Part shown: piece after piece, positions 42,185-51,448 of the stretch | Layout: each line of letters begins with the position of its first letter | Position numbering within the stretch: the first letter of the stretch is position 1 | DNA from: Streptomyces malachitofuscus | Lineage (GTDB): Bacteria; Actinomycetota; Actinomycetes; Streptomycetales; Streptomycetaceae | Assembly (NCBI RefSeq): GCF_014650055.1 | Contig: NZ_BMUF01000003.1 | Location: 550,335-614,334, forward strand | Direction: 5' to 3' | Length of the DNA stretch: 64,000 bases | The notes under the pieces: generated by a model | What the model saw: only the letters and a program-made list of their open reading frames with translations | Database searches by the model: none | What the model was told of the DNA's origin: nothing | Position numbers and translations under genes: made by a program

Positions 42185-42495
42185 GGTCGCCTCCGTGGTA
42201 GTGGGAATGAACGGGGCCGGTGCCGCCAGGCTTCGTCCGAAGTCGACGCAGCCGGACGGTGGCGTGTCGGGGCGGTTGGACGGAGGGAGGGACACCCGGG
42301 CGGTTCCCGGGCCGTGGAGCGTATGAGTAGCCCCGCGATATCATCAGGGCTCCCGGTCACACTCACGCCGTGGTGACGCATCTCGTCCGAGTTCATTCAT
42401 GACGGGCCCTCCGTCTGGCGGAAACGCTAACGGCGGCTGTGGCGACGTGCTCAGCAGAAGAGCGAAGAAGGGGCCATTAGGGTGTATTTCCCTGG

Positions 42496-42720
42496 GTGAA
42501 GGTCGACCGGACCGAGGACGTCTTCGAAGACGTCCGCACCGCCTACGACGGTGGCGCCTACGACGCGGCACCGACCAAGGGCGACGCCACGGCCACTGCA
42601 CCACTCAAGAGCCACGACGACACCAAGGCCAGCTACCTGGAGGCCGGCGCCACCTTCGACGACTACGGACGCGAACTGACGGTCACCGACCTGACCGCCG
42701 ACGTGGAGCGCTCTCCAGGT
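42496..42720 (+). pseudogene. Fragment of a secreted-protein gene
   Basis: The plus strand from 42496 reads VKVDRTEDVFEDVRTAYDG, DAAPTKGDATATAPL and YLEAGATFDDYGRELTVTDL with strong GC third positions, so it was coding. It stops making sense at about 42715, where sequence coding on the opposite strand begins. There is no signal peptide at its left end, so both ends are missing. The protein family is not recognised. Confidence 0.5.
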
Positions 42721-43375
42721 TGGCATTGCCGGTTGCAGCGACCTGTCGAGCAGACGGATCCCTTGCAGAGCCTCCACCCGGCTCGCGCTGAGCGCTTCAC
42801 CGTTCGGATTCCGCAGGGATGCCCTGGGGGATTCGATCTTGCCTTTGATGTGCGAGCCGTCCAGAACGACCGAGCCTACGGCGGTGAAACGGTTCCCGAA
42901 GTCGAGGTTGTGGTGTACGGCGAGGCGGGTGGCGTTGATGGTCACCGCACCCACATCGGTGTGAAACCGGCCGCCTGACCAGTCGGCGTGGCCCCTGACT
43001 TCGGCTCCGATCAGGCTCACTGTTCCTGCAGCGTGAACATCGTTGGCCACCAGGAGATCGTTACCGACGATCAAGCCGGGGGCCAACAGCGCAGTTTCCC
43101 CCTTGCCGTCGACCGCCTTGGCAGTCCAGTTGGCCGCCGATTCCGGAGTCGGCGAGCACCACGCTGCCGGTCGCTTGAACCTTGCCGCGTACGGGCTGCG
43201 GTACCGAGGCGAACGTTGCGCCCTACCCGGACGCCTTGCGCGGAGATGGCCACACCCGCGCCGTTGTTGAATTGCCGCCTTCCCATGAGAGGTCTCCACG
43301 AATGTCGGCGCCGTCCCACAGGACCATCCCCGTCGCCCGGAAGACCGTCGGCGCTCGAACAACCCCCGGCTCCCA
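42720..43375 (-). pseudogene. Beta-helix (pentapeptide-like) protein gene with multiple frameshifts
   Basis: Pieces in three frames of the minus strand follow each other: FRATGMVLWDGADIRGDL, then GVAISAQGVRVGRNVRLGT, then VQATGSVVLADSGIGGQLDC, then GLIVGNDLLVAND, GTVSLIGAEVRGHADWSGG, LDFGNRFTAVGSVVLDGSHI and SASRVEALQGI. These are units of the repetitive proteins often labelled membrane-associated oxidoreductase in Streptomyces. At least two frameshifts and loss of both ends make it a pseudogene. At its left end it meets the opposing fragment at 42496. Confidence 0.7.
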
Positions 43376-43464
43376 CGGCCCGTTACCAAGGAATTAGGAC
43401 GGCTCGGACACCGTGATCACACCAGCCACAGCGAGATCGTCTCAAAGGTCGATAGCGTGGCACG

Positions 43465-44118
43465 ATGACCAGCATGTCGGGTCAGGTTTGGGTGTCACTC
43501 ATATCGTTGGGCGGCGTCGTCCTTGGCGGCATGCTGTCCTACCTCGTCCAGCACAGGACTCAACTGTCAGCGGAACGCGCTGAACAGCAACGACAGCAGA
43601 ACGCCCTGTCGGAGGCTCGGCGCGCGGCACGACTGGCGCTGCTGGAGCGGTTCATCGAGGTGGCGGCCGAGGCCGAACGCTGCGCGTTCAGCCGGCCTTC
43701 CGAGTTCGACGACACGCACCCCTGGCACCTGAAGACCGAGGACGTCATGAACAGGTTGTGGGTCGCCGAGCGGCTCATCCGCATTCAGTTCTCCCTGCCC
43801 GTGCATGACGCGGCGCGTGCGTACTTCCTCGACCTCAACAGGACGGTATGGGACGGCTTGTCCGACGGCGAGAGCGTTTCGGCACGCGGACTGCTTCGAA
43901 TGGCCGGCCAGGGGCAGTCAGGAGGATGCTTGCGGTGGAGTACGCGATGTGAGTGTGCAGTCGTTGTAATGGGTCACAGCGTGGAGCTGCTTTCCCAAGT
44001 CAAAGACAACACCCCAGCAACCGGTGCGAGACCGGGAGCCAGTTTTCCGGGGCCCGTACTTGCTGGATTGGTCAACGGAAGCGTGAACTGGTCAAGTGTC
44101 GCTACCAAATGGCGGTAA
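43465..44118 (+). CDS. Membrane-anchored coiled-coil protein, C-terminus doubtful
   Basis: An N-terminal transmembrane helix (VSLISLGGVVLGGMLSYLVQ, about 9-28) is followed by a coiled coil (RAEQQRQQNALSEARRAARLALLERFIE) and a helical domain (EDVMNRLWVAERLIRIQFSLPVHDAARAY). This layout is common in small actinobacterial proteins of unknown function. From about 43890 onward the translation loses coding character and overlaps the better-supported gene 43974-44345 on the other strand, so the genuine protein probably ended near residue 140 and a small deletion or frameshift extended the frame. Confidence 0.55.
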   Translation: MTSMSGQVWVSLISLGGVVLGGMLSYLVQHRTQLSAERAEQQRQQNALSEARRAARLALLERFIEVAAEAERCAFSRPSEFDDTHPWHLKTEDVMNRLWVAERLIRIQFSLPVHDAARAYFLDLNRTVWDGLSDGESVSARGLLRMAGQGQSGGCLRWSTRCECAVVVMGHSVELLSQVKDNTPATGARPGASFPGPVLAGLVNGSVNWSSVATKWR

Positions 44119-44345
44119 CCCGGGACATCTGCATCCGGCACCCACAACTCCAGATGCTGCGCGGATGGCTCCCAATCCCACTCACCCTCGTTGCTGGCGG
44201 CGCGAGACACGAGGAAGGCGAGCCCTCCCCACCAAGGTCCCTGCGGCCGAGGATCCGACAGCTTGGTGTCGTCCCATGAAAAATCGAGGATCATCGTCTG
44301 AGGAACCCAGCTCGGAATGATTTTCACGTTTCCGCCGTGGATCAT
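43974..44345 (-). CDS. Hypothetical 123-aa protein
   Basis: I do not recognise this protein. The ATG at 44345 has a strong AGGAGGTAATC ribosome site, which makes the gene credible. The sequence is aromatic-rich (SWVPQTMILDFSWDD, GPWWGGLAFLVSR, GEWDWEPSAQHLELWVPDADV), suggesting a compact beta protein without signal peptide or membrane helix. It overlaps the doubtful 3' end of the preceding opposite-strand gene. No partner is evident. Confidence 0.6.
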   Translation of the reverse strand: MIHGGNVKIIPSWVPQTMILDFSWDDTKLSDPRPQGPWWGGLAFLVSRAASNEGEWDWEPSAQHLELWVPDADVPGYRHLVATLDQFTLPLTNPASTGPGKLAPGLAPVAGVLSLTWESSSTL

Positions 44346-44614
44346 GATTACCTCCTGGTGCCGGAAGGCTCTGTCGCATGGCGTCGCTCCGGGTACGGCG
44401 AGCGCACAAGAGTCAGAGGCTGCGCGGCGTCACCCTGCCTTCCGGTAATGCGCCTGAGCAGCAGGGGCGTCCTATGCGGTGGTGGCAGTATTCGCACTGC
44501 AGGCGTCGAAGGCCCTAGCATTCGGCCGCGGTGAGCGGTTCACCCACACCCCCTCGCAACTCTGACAGAAACCATCCCGGCCAGCCTCTTCGACCCACGC
44601 CGCCCCGCCCGTGT

Positions 44615-45568
44615 CTAGAGTCCCAGCCCGAACGTGAACGTGATCGGGGCGAAGTCCGAGGCGTAGCCGCGCAGGCCGTCGCCGCCCCAGTGCAACGCGA
44701 CGATCTCTTTGCCCTCGTTCACCACCACGGAGCCAGAGTCCCCACCCCGCGACCACACGCCTTCCGGGTTCAGACCGAGGTCGGGGATCCTCACGATCGA
44801 CACCTGCCCGAGCAGCACCCAAAGGGGGGTGCCGGCGCGGTCGCGTGCCACGTACGTGCCGAGCGTGCTCTCCACCACTCCGTGCGATACGCCGGTGCGG
44901 TGCCCGCGCTTGCGAACGATCGAACCGATCCGTGGCGAGGAGAGGGCGGTCACGGTGCCGATATCGGCGATCCGTCCGACCTCCGCGGTGCGCGCGGCAT
45001 CCACCGAGCACAGCGCGGCGTCAAAGAAGCCGGAGGGCAGACCGCCGGGGATGAACGACGGCGTGTCGGGCGCGAGACACTGCAGTAACGAGCCGAGCCG
45101 TTCGTTCGACGGCGCCGGGTCGACATGCGGTGCCGGCTGCTGAATCTTGTCACCGACCGCACCGCAGATGACGTGGGCGTTGCTGACGGCGACCGGTGAT
45201 CCGGACGCGTCGTGGAACACACAACCGAGCGTGCCCACGTGCGCCTCGCCGCCGACGATCGCCGCGGGCCCGAGCTGGATTCCGCCCATGACGGGGTCGG
45301 CGCCCGGAACGCCGTAGGTTTTCTCGTCCGGAATCCCACCCTGCTCCAGCTGCGGTCTGCCTGCGACGAGGATGTACGGGAATCCGCCGATCGACTCCGG
45401 CAGAGCCGCGGGGGGTGCGTCAGGGTCGTCGACCAGAAGGCGCAACGTGTACGCGTCGGCGGCGTCCACCCCGACATCGATGCCGTTCACACCCTCGAGC
45501 AGCAGCAGTCCAAAGGCGTTCGCGTTGAGCGCGGCTGACAGCTCGACCGGTACCTCTTCCGCGGGCAT
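44615..45568 (-). CDS. Trypsin-like (S1 superfamily) serine protease
   Basis: A 317-aa protein with probable triad His132 (SNAHVICG), Asp183 (GFFDAALC) and Ser278 (RGGDSGSVV). The ATG at 45568 is preferred because GGAGG is 8 bases upstream; the ATG at 45574 is too close to it. Residues 1-105 are an N-terminal region with TLRLLVDDPDAPPAAL, and no signal peptide. It resembles the protease at 2339-3466 in size, catalytic motifs and absence of export signal, and, like that one, sits beside a subtilase locus, here ruined (45679-46640). Confidence 0.85.
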   Translation of the reverse strand: MPAEEVPVELSAALNANAFGLLLLEGVNGIDVGVDAADAYTLRLLVDDPDAPPAALPESIGGFPYILVAGRPQLEQGGIPDEKTYGVPGADPVMGGIQLGPAAIVGGEAHVGTLGCVFHDASGSPVAVSNAHVICGAVGDKIQQPAPHVDPAPSNERLGSLLQCLAPDTPSFIPGGLPSGFFDAALCSVDAARTAEVGRIADIGTVTALSSPRIGSIVRKRGHRTGVSHGVVESTLGTYVARDRAGTPLWVLLGQVSIVRIPDLGLNPEGVWSRGGDSGSVVVNEGKEIVALHWGGDGLRGYASDFAPITFTFGLGL

Positions 45569-45678
45569 GCGCATTCCCTCCTTCGTCTAGACGAACTCGT
45601 TGGCGATCAGTTTGTGCAGGTCGGGCATCACGCCGACGAAGGCTCCGGGTGCCCTCGCGCTGCTGTTCACCGGACGGG

Positions 45679-46640
45679 TCAGCACGCCGGGCATGCGTTG
45701 CGCGGAGATCTTGCCCCGTGCCCCGGTGGCCGGGCTGAGGGTCTGGAACAGGCCCTGCGGCTCTGCCGGTCAAGCATGTGGCGGCCTTGCACGTCGACGA
45801 ACTGATCGAGCGGGGCGCCGTTGTTCCCGGCCGCTTCGATGACGGTCACGCCGTGCGCGGTGGCGAGCCGCACTGCGGCGAGCACCGAGCCTGGCGGCCC
45901 GGGCGGGCCGTTCCTTCGCCTCTGTGGCGAGTGTTTTCCTCGTGGGTATGTCGAGCGGAGCGGGGAAGCCGGGGTCGGCCGTCCCGGGCGTGGTCGTGTC
46001 CATGGCCCGCAGGGCGAGAGAGGCGTCCCGGGCGGGGGTGCCTGATTCCGATCCGGCGGCGACGAGACGGGCCCGCCACAGGCCGGTGGCCCCGTCGAGC
46101 GGCATCGGCAGCGCGGAATGCAAAAAGGCCACGTAAGACCGCCAGGCTGGTCCTCGACCGAGAAGATCATCCGCCAGGGCAGTTCGAGAGCCGTTTCCAT
46201 GGCACGAGGAGGGGACGCGGGCCTGAGCGGTTCCCCCAGGCTCGCCGCTCGCAGGATGCCTTCCACTGTCGGGACGAGGGTGGTGCCGCGCGGCAGGTGC
46301 AGGGCGAGCCTGCTCGGCCCGGAGAGCATCGCGGCACAGACCGGGACGGGCGAGCCTGAGCTCGGCCGAGCGACATCGTCCTGCACCTGGTTCCGCAGCA
46401 GGGTCTCTTCGACGACGTGCTGAGGTGGAAACGTGAGCACCAGCCTGACGCCGTCACCGGCCGCCTTGAGGACGGGGAGACCGTCGGGGCGCGTCCCGCA
46501 GGGCGTCAGACCGGACCAGCTGGCGCCGAGCAGAACGTGATCCGCTGATCTCACGAGCAGAAAGTTCGGCAAGGAAACCACCGGCCGATTGCGTGGTGGG
46601 CGGATGAGACCGCCTTCGAGCCCTGCCCGTGCTGAGGAGT
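45679..46640 (-). pseudogene. Wrecked S8 subtilase-associated locus
   Basis: The minus strand carries LPNFLLVRSADHVLLGASW, VRLVLTFPPQHVVEETLL, RLALHLPRGTTLVPTVEG and ETALELPWRMIFSVEDQPGG, blocks of large uncharacterised proteins from actinobacteria that often contain a subtilase part. It then shifts frame (SALPMPLDGATGLWRARLV, RDASLALRAMD) and shifts again into VLAAVRLATAHGVTVIEAAGNN, an S8 segment with the oxyanion Asn, and GRHMLDR. The rest of the subtilase is gone. At least two frameshifts and a large deletion. Confidence 0.7.
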
Positions 46641-47084
46641 ACGTCGAAGGAGGGCCACCATGTGCGCTGAGGCGCAACTCCTGGGGGTTGCCCTGGCATA
46701 GCCGCCTTTTTAGCGTCTCTCGGCGCAAACGCACTGTCAAATCGATGCCGGTAGCGTGCTATCGGCACCGGGCACATCGGCACACCGGCGCTGGGGGCGT
46801 GCTTGTCGGCGGCCACTATATGGGCAGTCGCGGAGGTGGGGTGGCGGTGATGATCGGCGGGTTTTTGTCGGTGGGGTTCGGCATCGTGACGTCAGACGTC
46901 AGTGGTTGAGTATCGAACTTCTGCAGTTCAGTGGGTCTCGGCTTTTGGCGTTCTGACTGTCCGTCGGCTGTGTCTCTCATGGGGGTGGTCTGGCGGTGCC
47001 GGCCGGTGGGCAGGCGGACAGCAGAGCAGCATCGGCGGTGCCTGCGTCGCTTGTTGTGGGGACCCGCCGATGCTTCCAGATCCG
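46641..47084. other. No supported gene
   Basis: About 440 bases with no frame showing both a start site and coding-like third positions. It lies between the wrecked subtilase locus and transposase debris. Confidence 0.4.
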
Positions 47085-47216
47085 CATCCGTCGTCGCTGT
47101 GCTGGGTGCCTTGCACGGCTGTTTCACCTTTTCGGCGTTCTCCATGTTCGCCGCGCTGGTCACGGGGCTGATCACGAACACCGGCCGGGGCACGGTCAAC
47201 GGGATGCCGCTGGGCG
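47085..47216 (+). pseudogene. Transposase fragment (DDE_5/IS701-like)
   Basis: VLGALHGCFTFSAFSMFAALV then TGLITNTGRGTVNGMPLGAS matches the N-terminal block of IS701-type/DDE_5 transposases, usually followed by W.H.RAH.FF.RARW..D. That follow-up is absent; sequence changes at about 47216. Only about 44 codons survive. Confidence 0.6.
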
Positions 47217-47397
47217 CGAGTGCAGACCGGGAGACCTTCGCGCCCATCGCCGCCCCCCCCGCGTGGTCGTCGGCCGCCTCCTGGACTTCTTGGTGCGCCT
47301 GGTGCCCGGGGCTGCTCCTGGAACTGACTGCACCGCGCGGAAGCTGCGCCCGGGTTCAGGGCCGTCGGGCCGCTCACGGTCCGCAGACCGCCGATCT

Positions 47398-47643
47398 ATG
47401 CGGAAAAGGCATTGCGAAGCCGAGGCAGAACTGGACGAGGACGCCGAACAAGCAAAACCGCTGGCCGAGCAGGCCAGTGCCGCCGCAAAGACGAGCAACC
47501 AGATCCGCACGTGCGCCACCACCGTCCGCACCGCGCTGACCACAGCCCTCACGGCAGCCCGCCGCGTCGCCGGCACCGCGAGCGCACACGCCGCCGCAGT
47601 GGACCGGCGCACATCCGCCCGTGACGATCTCGTATCCACCTGA
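47398..47643 (+). CDS. Small Ala-rich helical protein
   Basis: An 81-aa protein from ATG 47398, or a longer form because the frame is open upstream. It is almost entirely helical (EAEAELDEDAEQAKPLAEQASAAAK, RTALTTALTAARRVAGTASAH), suggesting a coiled coil. No good ribosome site is seen. Third-position GC is high, so it is probably or was recently coding. The next gene begins right after it in another frame. Function unknown. Confidence 0.45.
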   Translation: MRKRHCEAEAELDEDAEQAKPLAEQASAAAKTSNQIRTCATTVRTALTTALTAARRVAGTASAHAAAVDRRTSARDDLVST

Positions 47644-47723
47644 CCCTGGTCTGCCACCGCCCTCACCTGCCCGCCGCCCTGCACCAGGCCCTGCAAAGGG
47701 CCGACTACGCCATCACCGCCGAG

Positions 47724-48377
47724 TTGCAGGCCGCCCGCCGCCCCTACTACGGCACGACCGCTCCCGTACCCCCGCCTGCGGACGAGCCCGCCCAGCCGAC
47801 AGATCGGTGGCTCACCCTGCCCGCGCTGGAGCGCCTGGTCTCCTACGACAGCCCCACCCAATGCACCGCCCTGTGCACGCCGCCGCCGATCACCTTCCGG
47901 CACCGCCCGCCGCCGACACCCCCCACCGGGCAGACGGCACGGGAAGCTGCCCGGCGCCTGGCTGCCGCGGCCGCCCATCCCCGCCTGGCCACCGCGCTCT
48001 TCACCGGCGCCTCCTTCCAGCAGCTCGCTACCGCCCGCCCTGGCGACTATGACGACGCCGCGGCCACCCTGGCCCTGCACGACCGCGCCCGCTACACCGA
48101 CGGCTGCGCCTCGCACCGGGTGCCGCCGTGGGCGCGTGTCTTCCTGACGGCCGCCGTGTGCTTCGCCCGGCTCGCGCCCGGCCAGGACCAGCATCTGCTG
48201 GCCGGCCCCCACGACCGCACCCACATGCTGCGCGTGGCCGAGGGAGCTAGGCTCCGCCCGCCCCAGCCGCCCGCCGACCAGCGCACCGGCCGTATCCGGT
48301 GGGACTGGCGCGAACGCGAGGAAGCGCAGCACTACGACGCGATGCTGACACGACACCAGATCCCGCCTTCGCGCTGA
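47724..48377 (+). CDS. Hypothetical subtelomeric protein with unclear start
   Basis: The frame gives 217 aa from TTG 47724, but coding-like sequence in the same frame (LVCHRPHLPAALHQALQRADYA) continues upstream to a stop at about 47616 with no ATG, GTG or TTG. Either a CTG start near 47640 is used, coupled to the preceding stop, or a frameshift has fused or split the genes. The product is helical with Pro-rich linkers (TAREAARRLAAAAAHPRLATAL, RVPPWARVFLTAAVCFARLAPG, IRWDWREREEAQHYDAM). I cannot assign a family. Confidence 0.5.
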   Translation: MQAARRPYYGTTAPVPPPADEPAQPTDRWLTLPALERLVSYDSPTQCTALCTPPPITFRHRPPPTPPTGQTAREAARRLAAAAAHPRLATALFTGASFQQLATARPGDYDDAAATLALHDRARYTDGCASHRVPPWARVFLTAAVCFARLAPGQDQHLLAGPHDRTHMLRVAEGARLRPPQPPADQRTGRIRWDWREREEAQHYDAMLTRHQIPPSR

Positions 48378-48397
48378 GCCCGACCCCTGGTGCACGG

Positions 48398-48953
48398 TCA
48401 GCCGATGGAGAACTCGGCGAACTCCACATCGGTGAAGGCGATCCCGAGACCGTGGGCACGCAGCGCTCCGTCCCGGAAGCAGGCATGCCCCAGAGCGCGG
48501 GCGAGGATCACCGTCTGCTGCTGCTCACCTCCGCCGGCGTCCCGGGCGGCGAACAACTCGCGGGCCACTTCTCCCGACAGGTACTGGGTGATCAGCCGTA
48601 CTCACGGATCGTCCGACGATCCTGCCGGAGCGGCGAATCCGAACCGCGCCCTGGTGTGGAGGACAAAGCCGTCGGCCTCGGCCCCGGGTCCGCCGGCGGG
48701 CGCGCACCCGGGGCTGCCACCGTGCCCTGACGGCCTCATCTATCAACCCCGCATGCACAGCACTGGGACGGCGGCGCATTCCCGGCCGGGTGGTGAGCCA
48801 CCTCTGTACCGTGTGCCGGGAGATCCCCAGGAGGACAGCCACGTTCTTCGTGGAGCCCTTCTCCGTCTTGAGCAGGAAACGCACAGCGGCGTCACTCGTG
48901 GGCACGGGACGGGTCAGCGGCGCTTGCTCGAGGCCCTGGACGATCTCACCCAT
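48398..48953 (-). pseudogene. tpg-like terminal protein pseudogene
   Basis: The minus strand starts MGEIVQGLEQAPLTRPVPTSD, VRFLLKTEKGSTKNVAVLLGI, SRHTVQRWL and VRARWQPRVRAR, the N-terminal half of Tpg with its helix-turn-helix. It then shifts frame to ADGFVLHTRARFGFAAPAGSSDDP, hits an in-frame TGA, and continues VRLITQYLSGEVARELFAARDAG ... FTDVEFAEFSIG to the end, matching the Tpg C-terminus (FTDIEHLDFEL in the intact copy). One frameshift and one nonsense codon make it dead. It is a diverged paralogue, not a recent copy of 51449-52006. Confidence 0.88.
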
Positions 48954-49172
48954 GCCTGCCCCGCTTTCTCCACCGCGATGGCTGGTGCACGGCGGTCGTC
49001 TGCTCTCCCAGATCTCTCACACCAAGCCGCGCGCCCCGGCCAGTTCGGGCAAAGCCAAGACACCACCGCAAACCCCCGGCTGAGGAGCAGGAAGCAGCTG
49101 AGGTCCGAGGGCGCCCCTTCCGGGGACAACCGTGCCAACCGCCGTTTACGCCATCCGTACGCGTTTGGTACG

Positions 49173-49196
49173 CGAAGCGTGCGCTTCACGCTAGGG
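49173..49196 (+). promoter_or_regulatory. Candidate tap promoter with palindrome
   Basis: GAAGCG-TG-CGCTTC (49173-49186) is a perfect 6-base inverted repeat directly before a TAGGGT box (49191-49196), a good Streptomyces -10. The tap ATG is 22 bases further with CAGGAGGTG as ribosome site. No clear -35 at normal spacing (TTGGTA is 21 bases upstream), so a regulator binding the palindrome may be needed. No gene is present in 48954-49172. Confidence 0.45.
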
Positions 49197-49218
49197 TTGC
49201 GGGAACAGGAGGTGCTGC

Positions 49219-51438
49219 ATGTCCGAGCTGTTCGACGCGGTCGACGCGCTCATCGCGTCCCGCTCCCCGTTGCCGCCGGCGGCGGAACGCAAGCGGCTGC
49301 GCCAGGCGCACGGCCTGACGCTGGACGAGGTGGCCGCCGCACTGCAGGTGCGGCGCGCGACGGTCAGCGGCTGGGAGGCCGGCAAGACCGAGCCGCGGCC
49401 ACCGGAGCGCGACGCATACGCCCGCATGCTCAAGCAACTCGCCCAGCTCTACCCCGCAGGCGCGCCGCTGCCCCCTGAGGACACGGCGATCCCCAAGACG
49501 CCTGCCGTTCCAGCCGCTCCTGCGCCATCGGCAGCTGAACCGGTCCAAGCCCGCACCGCACCCACAGGCCCGGCTGCTAAGCCCGCGAACACCGCACTTC
49601 GCCCCGCTGCCCCTGCGGCTGTACCGCGCCCGGCTGTTTCGACCAGGCCGACGTCGCGGCGTCCGGCCGCGAAGAAGGCCGCCCCTGCCAGCGTCCCGGC
49701 GGGCGGCGCCGATCCGCGGTTCGAGAACGGTCCGCTTGCGGTCGTCGACGTCGCCGACGGCCAGGTGCTGGCGTACTGCGTCGGCGGCCTCGTCCTGGAC
49801 GTAACCGCGAAGTCGATCCCGGCCCTGGTGGAGTGGACGCTGCGCGAAGGGCGGTTCGGCCAGCCGAAGTTGTCTGGGCCAGGCAAGGACGCCGACCCGC
49901 TGATCGTGCTGACCGAGGCGGCGTGCGAGTACTACGGCCTGCCCGTCACGCTCACACAACAGGAGCGCCTGGCCGGGCGGCTGCCGGAGGGCCACAAGGT
50001 CGTCAAGCAGCTGACGCGTGCCCACTGGCAGCTGACCAAGCGCGGCTTCGGGCCGTGGGCGAGGATCTACCGCCCCGCGCAGGGCGCGGAGCGCTCCTGC
50101 GTGCAGTTGTGCATCCCGTCGTGGGACGCGCTCGACCCCCGGCACTGGGCGAATGCGGGGCAGCTTCCGCCTGCGGACCTGGCCCGGCTGCTGGGCACGT
50201 ATGCGGCCCGCGTGATGACGCCGCGCGGATCGACCGCCGTGACCGGTCTGGAGCTGATGACCGCCCTGCACCCGCCGACCCGCGCCTCCGAACCGGACGC
50301 GACGGGCAAGCGTCACTCCGAGCACAACCCCGGTTCGCTGGGCAAGGATCCGGTGGACTGCGCGCCGTGCGAGGCTCCTGACGGGCACCCGGTCCTGGCG
50401 GACCTGCCGCGTTTCCATCACCGCAGCCCGGCCGAGGTTGTGGTGGAGGAGGCGTACGACTGGGCGCGCCCGCTCACCGACGCCGAATGCCTGCGCCCCC
50501 ACCTGGTGGGCATCGACGTGAACATGGCCTTCGCCGCCGGCGCGAACGGCCTTAACGTCGGCCTGGGCGCGCCGACGCACGTCAAGAGCCCCGTCTTCGA
50601 TCCGAAACTGCCCGGCTCCTGGCTGGTCGACCTGAGCCACGTCGACCTCTCCCGCGTGAAGCTCGCCAAGCAGTGGACGGACCTGGACGGCGAGCTGCTG
50701 CCCAGTCCGTTCACACCGAAAGGCGAGCGCCCGACGGGTCCGGCCTGGTACGCCACACCGACCGTGGCGTACGCGGTGGAGCTCGGCTACGAGGTGCGGC
50801 CGGTCGAGGCGTACGTCCGCTACGACAACGGCCGCTACCTGGACGCCTGGTACAACCGGCTGCGAGATGCCTACCTCGCCACGATGGCCGACCTCGGCGT
50901 GCACGCGGACCTGTCGCCGGCCGAGTTCCTCGCGGCCATGGACGGCTACCGGCAGCGTGACCCCCAGCTGGCGATCGTGGTGTCCGCGATCAAGGCGACC
51001 GTGAAGGGCGGCATCGGCAAGCTGCGCGAGCGCCCGCGCGGGGAGGGCTGGAAGCCCGGGCAGCCGTGGCGGGCCCTTGCCCGGCCCACCTGGCGCCCGG
51101 ACATCCGCGCCGCCGTCATCTCCCGGACCCGGATCAACATGCACCGCAAGATCGTCAAGCACGCCGCCTTCACCGGTCAGTATCCGGTGGCCGTCCTCTC
51201 GGACTGTGCCGTCTACGCGTCCGACGGGCCCTCCCCGCTGGACTTCCTGCCCTACCGGGACGGCAAGCCGCTGCCCGGCGGCTTCAAACTCGGAGTGAAC
51301 CCGGGCCTGGTGAAGTGGGAGGGAACCCAGAGCGTGCTGTGGGGCGAGGGGGTGCGCGAGCAGTTCAACGCCCCGGAGCTCAACCTCGCCCGGTACATCA
51401 AGGACGGCACCGTCACCGACCAGGACACCGGGGAGTAG
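49219..51438 (+). CDS. tap: Telomere-associated protein Tap
   Basis: A 739-aa protein that in Streptomyces binds the 3' overhang left at a replicated linear end and recruits the terminal protein Tpg for end patching. An XRE-like helix-turn-helix is at about 32-58 (GLTLDEVAAALQVRRATVSGWEAGK), followed by a Pro/Ala-rich linker (80-155) and the large conserved C-terminal body (LGVHADLSPAEFLAAMDGY, NMHRKIVKHAAFTGQYPVAV, TQSVLWGEGVREQFN). Length fits Tap (about 740). The stop is 10 bases before tpg, the standard tap-tpg operon. Recognition is by overall protein pattern plus partner gene and nearby telomere. Confidence 0.94.
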   Translation: MSELFDAVDALIASRSPLPPAAERKRLRQAHGLTLDEVAAALQVRRATVSGWEAGKTEPRPPERDAYARMLKQLAQLYPAGAPLPPEDTAIPKTPAVPAAPAPSAAEPVQARTAPTGPAAKPANTALRPAAPAAVPRPAVSTRPTSRRPAAKKAAPASVPAGGADPRFENGPLAVVDVADGQVLAYCVGGLVLDVTAKSIPALVEWTLREGRFGQPKLSGPGKDADPLIVLTEAACEYYGLPVTLTQQERLAGRLPEGHKVVKQLTRAHWQLTKRGFGPWARIYRPAQGAERSCVQLCIPSWDALDPRHWANAGQLPPADLARLLGTYAARVMTPRGSTAVTGLELMTALHPPTRASEPDATGKRHSEHNPGSLGKDPVDCAPCEAPDGHPVLADLPRFHHRSPAEVVVEEAYDWARPLTDAECLRPHLVGIDVNMAFAAGANGLNVGLGAPTHVKSPVFDPKLPGSWLVDLSHVDLSRVKLAKQWTDLDGELLPSPFTPKGERPTGPAWYATPTVAYAVELGYEVRPVEAYVRYDNGRYLDAWYNRLRDAYLATMADLGVHADLSPAEFLAAMDGYRQRDPQLAIVVSAIKATVKGGIGKLRERPRGEGWKPGQPWRALARPTWRPDIRAAVISRTRINMHRKIVKHAAFTGQYPVAVLSDCAVYASDGPSPLDFLPYRDGKPLPGGFKLGVNPGLVKWEGTQSVLWGEGVREQFNAPELNLARYIKDGTVTDQDTGE

Positions 51439-51448
51439 GCGGAGCGCG

